Origin: CAZSPL01 sp964608735
GTDB taxonomy: Bacteria; JAJVIF01; JAPKYR01; CAZSPL01
Length of the DNA: 26,017 nucleotides
Assembly: GCA_964608735.1 (NCBI GenBank)
Contig: CAZSPL010000028.1
Location: 1-26,017, forward strand
Reading direction: 5' to 3'
How positions within the stretch are numbered: position 1 is the first letter of the stretch; each line of letters opens with the position of its first letter. The notes below the pieces were generated by a model. That model did no database searches. It had not been told where the DNA came from and saw only the letters and a list, made by a program, of their open reading frames with translations. This document shows, piece by piece, positions 7,570-14,752 of the stretch. Position numbers and translations under genes: made by a program.

Positions 7570-9552
7570 CTATTTCTGCTTTAGCTGAGTTCTCAATTCA
7601 TCAGCAAGAGCTTGACCCTGCTTTTCGAATTTGCTCAGATCCTCCGCAGTAATCCAGTCGGTTTGAGGCTGTTCATTTTTGGTAATGCCAGGTTCGAGAG
7701 ATTTAAGCTGAGTGCCCATTTCTGCTCGTTTGTCGCCCGATAGGTTGGCTTCGCCGCCGCGGTCGCCCTCGAAAAAGTACCAAAAACCGTCGTCGGGATT
7801 GTAGAGGGCGAAGCCGAAGTAGACGACTCCTTGGCCGAAGTCCGGGTCATTAGGCTGCGTAGCGGAGATGTAGTATTCCTCAGAAGTTATCTGTGGTTCG
7901 TCATCTTCGGGATATCCGATGGCAAGCATGCAGTAGGCGCTATTTGAGAAGATATTTGGCATATAATAATCGGCTAAGAAGAAGTAGGGGCCCCATATGA
8001 CTTCGGGTTTTGTCATATATGACTCGACAGGAATGCCTGTCCAGTGGGAATCAGTGGATAGATAAGCATTAAGAGATTGTGAACCCATGCAAGGGGATGC
8101 GGGTGTAAACTCATCATAACCTGCGGGTTCAAACACCCACAAGTCAAGGTCGACTCCCGTACTCCAGACAAGCATAGCGTACCAGTTGCCGGGGGCTGTG
8201 CCAAGATAAGGGATGCCTTCATAAGCATGCGCAATCACGTAGTTCCAGCCTGTAGCGGAATTGAAGGCTATGCTGTTGTAGTAGCCGAAGTTGTTTTGCG
8301 TCCAATCTGTATCAGTAGGCAGGTATATATTCAGTCCTTCCGCACCTGTAACGTTAATGTCTTCGCCCTGCCCGAATTCACGCGTGCCGAAAGTCCATGA
8401 AGAGTCCTGCTGATCCGTTGTGAATGTCCTGTTGTATATGACGGCATTGTGAACCTTTTCCCTGATTGTGCTTAAAGCTGTATTCAGTGCAGGGCTCTGG
8501 ACGTGATACGGCACAACATAAGTGTAGTTGCATAGATCGACATCCTGAAGGAATCTAACAGGCTCAAAGAAAGATTCCCTAAGTTCATCGGAAGATATTA
8601 CCGCCGGATCAGCTAATAATGGTGTGAGTTGGTTAACAGCCTGGGCGACTGCTGGCAGGCGATCGGTTCTAACCAATGACGCCGTTAAAGAACTATCGTT
8701 GTCCTGGGCCCAAAAATTAATATAGGCATCAATGATGGCCTTACCGAGAGCCTCTGGACCAACAGCCGGATTTGAAGTAAGGAAGTTTGCGATGGTCTTG
8801 AAATTATCATCGTTGCCGGCAATCATAGTTTTTTGAGAGCCGCAGATGAAATCAGTGACATCTTTCAACTGATAAGCGACTTCAACACCGCCCATATTAC
8901 ATGCAATAAATGATAGCAGGTTCAGGTGAGTCCCCGCTCCCTTTATAGCGGCTTCGATCTCATGAATAAACATCGAATTGCCATCGCCTTCATAGCTGTC
9001 CGAGACAGCGGCGGAACCGGCTCGTCCCGGAAGCCAACTGCTGCCGTGGTCCCATATAACCAAGGCGTAGCGTTTGGCGGGGAACCTGTCAGCTGACCAT
9101 TTGATGAAATTCTTCAAATTATTCGGGTCGGCTGAATTAAAACCGACCGATGGATAAAGAACGGCGCCGGTGTCAGTAAGGTGGCTCTGGACGCCATCCT
9201 CCGGATGCTTAGTGATATGCATCATCGGCACGACTGGGACACCGCTGTCATCAAGAATGCAGGCTATCGAAGCTCCATATTGATCATAGCATTCGTAATA
9301 GACATCCGCCAATGCCGTGAAGTGAACCTTATCTGTCGAGCCAACCTGCTCAAGCTCATTTAGGTCTATCAGGGCAATCGGTGCTAGATTATTGTCGCCC
9401 CCCATGTAGAGCATTACAGTCCATTCGGCTGTTTTGTCATCCGGCGGCGGGTTAGGAGGTTTGATCGGATTGTTATCTCCCCCTCCGCTTCCTCCACATC
9501 CGGCGAGCAAAAGAATCCCCCATACAGCAAGCAGTGTGATAATACGGCTCAT
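7570..9552 (-). CDS. Clostripain-family (peptidase C11) lipoprotein
   Basis: This 660-residue predicted lipoprotein has the signal MSRIITLLAVWGILLLAGC with the lipidated Cys at 19, a Gly/Pro-rich linker (20-40), then a caspase-fold cysteine protease of the clostripain family. WTVMLYMGGDNNLAP (44-58) is the typical first strand. The catalytic dyad is His169 in VIWDHGSSW and Cys218 in SFIACNMGGVEVAYQL. Clostripains cut after basic residues, often after self-processing. Residues ~480-600 (NWYAMLVWSTGVDLDLWVFEPAG onward) resemble a DUF2135/YfaP-like beta domain. The start at 9552 is set by GGGAGGA five bases upstream and the immediate lipoprotein signal; the frame is open 27 codons further, but without a signal-like start. 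The lipid anchor implies activity outside the cytoplasm. It has the same strand as nifU but a separate promoter region. Confidence 0.88.
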   Translation of the reverse strand: MSRIITLLAVWGILLLAGCGGSGGGDNNPIKPPNPPPDDKTAEWTVMLYMGGDNNLAPIALIDLNELEQVGSTDKVHFTALADVYYECYDQYGASIACILDDSGVPVVPMMHITKHPEDGVQSHLTDTGAVLYPSVGFNSADPNNLKNFIKWSADRFPAKRYALVIWDHGSSWLPGRAGSAAVSDSYEGDGNSMFIHEIEAAIKGAGTHLNLLSFIACNMGGVEVAYQLKDVTDFICGSQKTMIAGNDDNFKTIANFLTSNPAVGPEALGKAIIDAYINFWAQDNDSSLTASLVRTDRLPAVAQAVNQLTPLLADPAVISSDELRESFFEPVRFLQDVDLCNYTYVVPYHVQSPALNTALSTIREKVHNAVIYNRTFTTDQQDSSWTFGTREFGQGEDINVTGAEGLNIYLPTDTDWTQNNFGYYNSIAFNSATGWNYVIAHAYEGIPYLGTAPGNWYAMLVWSTGVDLDLWVFEPAGYDEFTPASPCMGSQSLNAYLSTDSHWTGIPVESYMTKPEVIWGPYFFLADYYMPNIFSNSAYCMLAIGYPEDDEPQITSEEYYISATQPNDPDFGQGVVYFGFALYNPDDGFWYFFEGDRGGEANLSGDKRAEMGTQLKSLEPGITKNEQPQTDWITAEDLSKFEKQGQALADELRTQLKQK

Positions 9553-9845
9553 CGTAATCCTCCCATAACCCGAAGGTAAAAATATTTGCTGTCCCAAAGT
9601 GGAAGCGCGGTTTATAAAACATCCCCTGCGCATTCCGCACCGGGAATGATAAGGAATCTGGAGGATAAGTCAAGAGACCGTAACCTTTGCCACCTTAATA
9701 CGACTACTAATACAAGGGCTGAAGCGAATCGCGGGAGTGCTGAGAGAATGACGTCGCCCGGGGTAGGAGCCCATTCATTTTGTGATAGCAGGAGGGCTCC
9801 AACCCCGGGCTATCAAGTGATAATCAGTGCGAACGGAGCTTGATT
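9553..9845. other. Non-coding stretch upstream of the clostripain gene
   Basis: No convincing gene is seen here. The minus strand has a possible -10 TATAAA at 9611-9616, which would give the clostripain gene a leader of about 50 bases, but there is no good -35. The rest holds a long inverted repeat at 9756-9810 and then the CGGAG ahead of the tentative ORF at 9846. Open frames across it start without ribosome sites and have no protein-like composition. Confidence 0.6.
9756..9810. repeat. Long inverted repeat, 17-bp arms
   Basis: Arms 9756-9772 and 9794-9810 are complementary at 16 of 17 positions (GCCCGGGGTAGGAGCCC against GGGCTCCAACCCCGGGC) around a 21-base loop. No T-run follows. It looks like a REP-type or small mobile element relic rather than a terminator, and it has a different sequence from the GGGACAGTCCC family. 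Confidence 0.7.
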
Positions 9846-10016
9846 TTGAGATATGCATATGCCGTGTTGCTGGCAATATTCGCATTACATTTGACCGGAT
9901 GGGGGGCCGGGGAGACGAAGGCGGCGGAGGCGCGAGAGCCGGGATGGCGTAAGGATTGCGGGCGCGGCCTCGGCGCGCTAACCGGACGATTCAACAACAT
10001 GGTGAAGTTAGTATGA
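9846..10016 (+). CDS. Possible tiny exported protein (TTG start)
   Basis: A 56-codon frame opens at TTG 9846 with CGGAG seven bases upstream. It encodes a signal-like N-terminus, MRYAYAVLLAIFALHLTGWG, followed by TKAAEA (a plausible signal peptidase I site) and a short basic tail with one cysteine. It ends TGA at 10014-10016, just before the conserved element upstream of the first tandem lipoprotein. G+C-rich DNA makes chance frames common and no homolog is recognised, so it could equally be noise or a decayed gene. Confidence 0.3.
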   Translation: MRYAYAVLLAIFALHLTGWGAGETKAAEAREPGWRKDCGRGLGALTGRFNNMVKLV

Positions 10017-10044
10017 TTTCGGGGCGAATCCGCAACTAATCATG
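10016..10044 (+). promoter_or_regulatory. Conserved upstream element of the tandem lipoprotein genes, copy 1
   Basis: The stretch ATTTCGGGGCGAATC followed by CGCAACTAATCAT closely matches the stretch at 12351-12377 ahead of the second lipoprotein. The strongest core is GCAACTAATYAT. It ends 24 bases before the start codon. The surrounding leader is less alike, so this may be the promoter or a regulator site, or simply the left end of the duplicated segment. Confidence 0.5.
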
Positions 10045-10067
10045 CAGGATATGCTTAGGAGGACGAT

Positions 10068-12281
10068 ATGCGTGCAATCTTCATTTTCCTGCTTGGGGGA
10101 TTAATCATTGCGATGATGATCGGATGTTCGGGCGGGGGGAACCCGGCGGTGCCATCGGGCGAAGCACCCGCGGCGCAGTCGGCGAATTCCCACCAGCTTT
10201 GGGGTTTATGGCAATTCGTGGCGGATCCGGCGGCGGAGAGCCTCAATGTCATCGAGCTTCGCACGGGCGAGATGCATCTCAACGCCATGCCGTTTCTCGA
10301 ACCGCCCCCGCTTTTAAACCTCACGCTCGAGACACTCCAATTCAACGGGAATATCATCGAAGCCGACATCGGGCTGCGGCATCCCTTCCTCGGGCTGCAA
10401 GAGTTCACCGGTTTCGATGTATGCGGGATACTCTTCAGCAACGGGTCGGTCTCGGGATTCGACGATCCCGGTTTACTGATGGCGGGCGAAGGGGATACGC
10501 GGATGCTGAATCCCGACGGCTACACACGCTGGTGGAATCCGGCGGAATTCCCCGTAAACGCCGGAACGATTTTTTCTTACAACGACGGCCTGCTCGGGGC
10601 GCCGGATTCATACGCCGATTACAACTGTACGCTGAACGGGTACAAGTTGTTCTGCGATGATCTGGACGATCCTGATGCGGCGGTTGATACCGTTGATGTT
10701 ACATCGCGATGCGTTTTCTCAGCCGGGCAGAAGAATGTCAGGCATTACAGCATCGAGATTGGGGGCGACGGGCTCATCTTCAACTATGCGATCGACGCGA
10801 ACTGGCAGTTCCCAAACGGCGCACCGCCATGGGATGTCCCTGAGGATTTTGGCCCCGCGGCTAACCGGGTTGAAGCATGGAATATCACTGTCTCGGAGCT
10901 TGAGAATACGCTGTGGAATGACAGTGAGGGGAACGGCGGCGATCTGAGTTTGAGCATCGATGTGTGGGACCACTTCGATGCGAATCTGAATACGTTAAAG
11001 GTTGAATCAGGCACGAATTTCCCTGTCGCTCTTTCCGATACTCCGATTGGCGGGGGCGAGGGATACAGCACATATCAGATCGATATCGTCGACGCGACGC
11101 CGGTTACGGCAGGCATGATAGACCTGTTCATCACCGTTGAATCCGATGATACCGGTTACGGTGGTCTACTGCCGGGTAAACCTGTAAGTTCATACTTCTT
11201 CAGTGCTGTCGAAGTCGATGATGAATCTCCGGTCGGGCCGGTCGAATGCGAGGCGGGAAATTATTCGTCGGCGACAAACACACCGTTCCTCGACCAGCCG
11301 GCGAGCCAGGTCAAGTATGAGCTGGCGTGGCTTCTGAACGGGCCCTTTGCCGGTGAAATGCTTGTTGAAGGAAGCGCGGCGACGATCAGGCGCTACAATA
11401 TGGATACGATAACATCGCCCAACGGACAGCCGTTCCTTACACTCCCGGCGGGAACATGGTCGGGTATCGGCTTGATTTACCACATCGAAGTGGAACCGGT
11501 TACGGGACGCGTAATCGCCGTTCCGAACGGTCTTGGCGATAACAACTCGATCCTTGTTTTTGACAACCAGGGCAACCTGCTGAGCTCGACATCGGGGATA
11601 AGCTCCGGCGCGGGAAGAAAGATAATGGCGATGCATTCAAACGATAACGGCGACCTCTGGCTTCTGACCTGCACGCCTATCAGCTGGGACAATGCTTTCC
11701 AGACACGGCTCGAGCGATGGGCCTATCAATCGGGCTCACCCTGGTACGTGCACGATCCTTCTTGCGATCTTGAAACTGACGCCTATCTCGCTGCCGGGAG
11801 TTCGGTACCGAACAATGTGGTCGACCTTGTGATAGCGCGCTCCATCCAGCGCATGTACATCTTCCAGCAGGCGGAAGTGGGTGAGCATAACGGCTGGCTG
11901 AACGTGTTCGACATCAATGAAACCGGGCCTCCCACACACAGAAGCGACCTGTCGACCACGAGCCTTTTCTCGCTGCCGACCTGGCGCGGGTTCAACGCCA
12001 ACCAGAAGAATGCATACGGCGGTATCTGGTGCGACCATACGGATTTCGATTACGACCAGTGCAGGATACTTGTTTACGGCCGAAGCCAGCCGAACCAGTA
12101 CACCATGCTCGCGAAACTCGACGGCGACGCGAATGTGCTCGATGAAACAATAATCCCGGGCGTATCATCGCCATATACGATGGGTATAAATGTCGATTCT
12201 GATGTTTCCCTCAGGAATATCGTTTTCGTCAACTACTCGCCATCGGCGTGCCATATGGGAGCGCCGCCGCTGGACTGGTAG
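10068..12281 (+). CDS. Tandem WGLWQF lipoprotein A
   Basis: A 737-residue lipoprotein of unrecognised family. The signal MRAIFIFLLGGLIIAMMIGC puts the lipidated Cys at residue 20. The N-terminal module (about 41-390) carries the family blocks SHQLWGLWQF, LRTGEMHLNAMPFLEPPP, LRHPFLGLQEFTGFDVCG, NPDGYTRWWNPAEFPVN, CTLNGYKLFCDDLDDPD, SRCVFSAGQKNVRHYSIEI, NYAIDANWQFP and SLSIDVWDHFDANLNT, then a GGGEGYSTYQIDIVDATP beta segment. The C-terminal module (about 395-737) has propeller-like phrases (VEPVTGRVIAVPNG, NDNGDLWLLT, FQQAEVGEHNGWLNVFDI) and ends GAPPLDW. AGGAGG lies five bases before the ATG. Its N-terminal half is closest to lipoprotein B, its C-terminal half to lipoprotein D. It heads a run of four same-strand paralogs. 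Function unknown; the protein is expected in a membrane-anchored, outward-facing place. Confidence 0.85.
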   Translation: MRAIFIFLLGGLIIAMMIGCSGGGNPAVPSGEAPAAQSANSHQLWGLWQFVADPAAESLNVIELRTGEMHLNAMPFLEPPPLLNLTLETLQFNGNIIEADIGLRHPFLGLQEFTGFDVCGILFSNGSVSGFDDPGLLMAGEGDTRMLNPDGYTRWWNPAEFPVNAGTIFSYNDGLLGAPDSYADYNCTLNGYKLFCDDLDDPDAAVDTVDVTSRCVFSAGQKNVRHYSIEIGGDGLIFNYAIDANWQFPNGAPPWDVPEDFGPAANRVEAWNITVSELENTLWNDSEGNGGDLSLSIDVWDHFDANLNTLKVESGTNFPVALSDTPIGGGEGYSTYQIDIVDATPVTAGMIDLFITVESDDTGYGGLLPGKPVSSYFFSAVEVDDESPVGPVECEAGNYSSATNTPFLDQPASQVKYELAWLLNGPFAGEMLVEGSAATIRRYNMDTITSPNGQPFLTLPAGTWSGIGLIYHIEVEPVTGRVIAVPNGLGDNNSILVFDNQGNLLSSTSGISSGAGRKIMAMHSNDNGDLWLLTCTPISWDNAFQTRLERWAYQSGSPWYVHDPSCDLETDAYLAAGSSVPNNVVDLVIARSIQRMYIFQQAEVGEHNGWLNVFDINETGPPTHRSDLSTTSLFSLPTWRGFNANQKNAYGGIWCDHTDFDYDQCRILVYGRSQPNQYTMLAKLDGDANVLDETIIPGVSSPYTMGINVDSDVSLRNIVFVNYSPSACHMGAPPLDW

Positions 12282-12350
12282 CGCGAATATTGAATCAGGG
12301 AGCCCGTCATCCAGCGGACCTTTCTCTTAATTTGCCGGCTGAAGTGTAAT

Positions 12351-12377
12351 ATTGTCGGAGAATCTGCAACTAATTAT
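12351..12377 (+). promoter_or_regulatory. Conserved upstream element of the tandem lipoprotein genes, copy 2
   Basis: The stretch ATTGTCGGAGAATCT followed by GCAACTAATTAT parallels the element at 10016-10044, ending 29 bases before the ATG of lipoprotein B. A weakened version (TATTCCGGCGC, then GATTCGCGTCTAAGTAAG) lies at about 14691-14720 before lipoprotein C, and none is seen before lipoprotein D. TTGTCG (12352-12357) could be a -35 box, with TATATG 17 bases on as a poor -10. Confidence 0.5.
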
Positions 12378-12406
12378 ATGGGGGCAATATCGGGCGGAGG
12401 AAACAT

Positions 12407-14617
12407 ATGCGAAAGAGCCTGTTCTTACTAATGACGATTGCATTCATCATTCTCGCAGCTGGATGTTCCGGCTCCGGTGGGCCGATCGAACCTGTCGCGG
12501 ATGTATCGGTGGCCGCGGCGTCTGATTCCCACCAGCTCTGGGGCTTGTGGCAATTCGTGGCGGATCCGGCGGCGCAGAGCCTGGATGTCGTCGAGCTTCG
12601 CACGGGCGAGATGCATCTCAACGCCATACCGTTTCTCGAACCGCCCGCGCTTGTCTATCTCACGCTCGAGACACTTCAATTCAACGGGAATATCATCGAA
12701 GCCGACATTGGCTTGAGGCATCCCTTCCTTGGGCTGAATGAGTTCACCGGTTTCGATGTTTGCGGGATACTCGTCAGCAACGGGTCGGTTTCGGGATTCG
12801 ACGATCCGGGTTTGTTGATGGCCGGTGAAGGGGACACGCGGCTTCTGAATGCCGACGGCTACACGCGCTGGTGGAATCCGGCGGAATTCCCGGTGAATGA
12901 GGGCACGATTTTCTCTTACAACGATGGGCTTCTCGGGGCGCCCGATTCTTTCGCGGATTACAACTGTACGTTGAACGGTTATAAGCTTTTCTGCGATGAC
13001 CTCGACGACCCGGATGCCCCGGTGGGCGATGTGGATGTGACATCGCGATGCATTTTCTCCGCCGGGCAGAAGAACGTCAGGCATTACTCGATAGAGATCG
13101 GAGATAACGGGCTCGTATTCAATTATGCGATTGATGCAAACTGGCAATTCCCGCAGGGGAATCCGCCGTGGGATATTCCGGATGATTTCGGCCCCGCGGC
13201 GAACCGTGTCGAAGCATGGAATGTAGAAATCACGGAGCTTGAGAATACGCTGTGGAACGACGGGGATGATTACGGCGGCGACCTGAGTTTGAGCATCGAT
13301 GTGTGGGACCACTTCGATGTGAATCTGAACACGGTCAAGGTTGAATCAGGGGATAATTTCGATGTCGCGTCGTCGGGCACGGCAACGGGCGGCGGCGAGG
13401 GTTATAGCACGTATGAGATAGATATAGTCGATGCAACCCCTGCGCCGGATACGATCGATATATTAATCACGGTCGAATCGGAAGCCGGAGATTACCAGGG
13501 CATGCTCGGAGGCGAAACGATATCCGCATATTTCACATACTCAACTACCGTGGATGACGAACCGGTTGGTCCTGTGGAATGCGGGACGGAGATTCACAGC
13601 TCATTGACGCAGACGCCGTTAACCGATGGTGGCAATTATAACAGGAATGAAATCCCAGCCTTAGTGTCGGGGCCGTACGCGGGTCAGACGCTCGCCCAGA
13701 CATCGAGTGGAGTCATCAGCCGCTATGACATGTCCAGTTTTGCTGCACACACGGGGAATGCGTTCATTACGCTTCCAGCGGGAACATACTCTGGAATCAT
13801 TTATCATATCGATGTCGAGCCGGTGACCGGGCGGGTTATCGTGGTTCCGGACGGTCTCGGGAACAACAATTCGATGCTGATATTCGACAATACCGGCAGC
13901 CTCATCAGCTCGTCATCGGGGATCAGCGTCGGGGCAGGCAGGAAGATATACGGGGTAACGCCGAACGAGAACGGCGACCTCTGGCTTCTGACGACAGGGA
14001 ATTCAAGCTTCTCGACATCCTACGATTCGCGCATCGAGAAATGGGTTTACCAGTCGGGTTCGCCGTACTACACCTATGACGCATCGTTCAATCTCGACAC
14101 CGATTCAATTATCGGCGAGTATTACTCCTACGGCTGGCGTGTAAACAACGATATCACCGAGATCTGCCTCGTGTGGGACGTGCAGCGGCTGTTCATTCTT
14201 CAGCAGGCGCAGATAGGCGAGCATAACGGCAAGCTCTATATTTTCGACATCAACGAATCCACTCCGCCGACATACCGGAGCGATTTATCGGACATGAGCC
14301 TGTTCTCTCAAGGCACGTGGCGTTCGTTTTACGACAACCAGCGGGGTTCCAACGGCGGGCTTGTGTGCGACCACAGCGATATCCCATACGACCGCTGCCG
14401 TGTGATAGCATTCGGAAGAAGCCACCCGGACATGGACCCGATGATAGTACGCCTTGACGGTGACGGGGTCGTGCTGAACGAGGCGATATTCCCGGCGTAC
14501 CCATCGGTCTCGACATGCGGGATAACGAATTATGTACCGGCGTCGCCGAACACGCTTATAATGGTCGACTATATGCCGGCCAATTGCTATATGCTGCCCG
14601 CGCCGTCTGACTGGTAG
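12407..14617 (+). CDS. Tandem WGLWQF lipoprotein B
   Basis: A 736-residue paralog of lipoprotein A. The signal MRKSLFLLMTIAFIILAAGC gives lipidated Cys20. The N-terminal module is almost the same as in A at protein level, and roughly nine bases in ten agree by eye over the first several hundred nucleotides after the signal. The C-terminal module has the shared phrases VEPVTGRVIVVPDG, NENGDLWLLT and LQQAQIGEHNGKLYIFDI, but diverges from A elsewhere. It ends PAPSDW. The ribosome site is GGAGG before the ATG. An intrinsic terminator (14639-14661) follows the stop, so A and B may be separate units from C and D. Function unknown. Long minus-strand open frames within it are shadows that recur in the paralogs at the same places. 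Confidence 0.85.
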   Translation: MRKSLFLLMTIAFIILAAGCSGSGGPIEPVADVSVAAASDSHQLWGLWQFVADPAAQSLDVVELRTGEMHLNAIPFLEPPALVYLTLETLQFNGNIIEADIGLRHPFLGLNEFTGFDVCGILVSNGSVSGFDDPGLLMAGEGDTRLLNADGYTRWWNPAEFPVNEGTIFSYNDGLLGAPDSFADYNCTLNGYKLFCDDLDDPDAPVGDVDVTSRCIFSAGQKNVRHYSIEIGDNGLVFNYAIDANWQFPQGNPPWDIPDDFGPAANRVEAWNVEITELENTLWNDGDDYGGDLSLSIDVWDHFDVNLNTVKVESGDNFDVASSGTATGGGEGYSTYEIDIVDATPAPDTIDILITVESEAGDYQGMLGGETISAYFTYSTTVDDEPVGPVECGTEIHSSLTQTPLTDGGNYNRNEIPALVSGPYAGQTLAQTSSGVISRYDMSSFAAHTGNAFITLPAGTYSGIIYHIDVEPVTGRVIVVPDGLGNNNSMLIFDNTGSLISSSSGISVGAGRKIYGVTPNENGDLWLLTTGNSSFSTSYDSRIEKWVYQSGSPYYTYDASFNLDTDSIIGEYYSYGWRVNNDITEICLVWDVQRLFILQQAQIGEHNGKLYIFDINESTPPTYRSDLSDMSLFSQGTWRSFYDNQRGSNGGLVCDHSDIPYDRCRVIAFGRSHPDMDPMIVRLDGDGVVLNEAIFPAYPSVSTCGITNYVPASPNTLIMVDYMPANCYMLPAPSDW

Positions 14618-14638
14618 CGCCGGGTATATTGTAATTTC

Positions 14639-14661
14639 AACCCTCCAAACGGCGGGTTTTT
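14639..14661 (+). terminator. Probable intrinsic terminator after lipoprotein B
   Basis: AACCC (14639-14643) pairs with GGGTT (14654-14658), with an inner CC/GG extension across a one-base mismatch and an AAAC loop, running into five T's (14657-14661). It lies 22 bases past the stop codon. Immediately downstream, two overlapping G+C hairpins (14668-14682 and 14680-14700) compete for the same bases. Confidence 0.6.
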
Positions 14662-14737
14662 CATTTCGCGCCGTTGCGGCGCCGGGCTAATATTCCGGCG
14701 CTGATTCGCGTCTAAGTAAGGTGAGACAAACCTGCTC

Positions 14738-14752
14738 AGGAGGACAATTATA
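14738..14752 (+). promoter_or_regulatory. Ribosome binding site followed by ATA start codon
   Basis: AGGAGG (14738-14743) is followed after six bases by ATA (14750-14752) in frame with lipoprotein C. In the sister genes the same spacing places ATG, and counting from this ATA puts the lipobox Cys at residue 20, exactly as in A, B and D. This decides the start even though AUA is a very rare initiator. Confidence 0.65.

Noticed and set aside
12428..13312. 294-codon minus-strand open frame inside lipoprotein B
   Set aside because: Shorter frames occur at matching places opposite the other paralogs. They reflect third-position G/C bias, not a conserved antisense gene; no ribosome site or protein-like composition.
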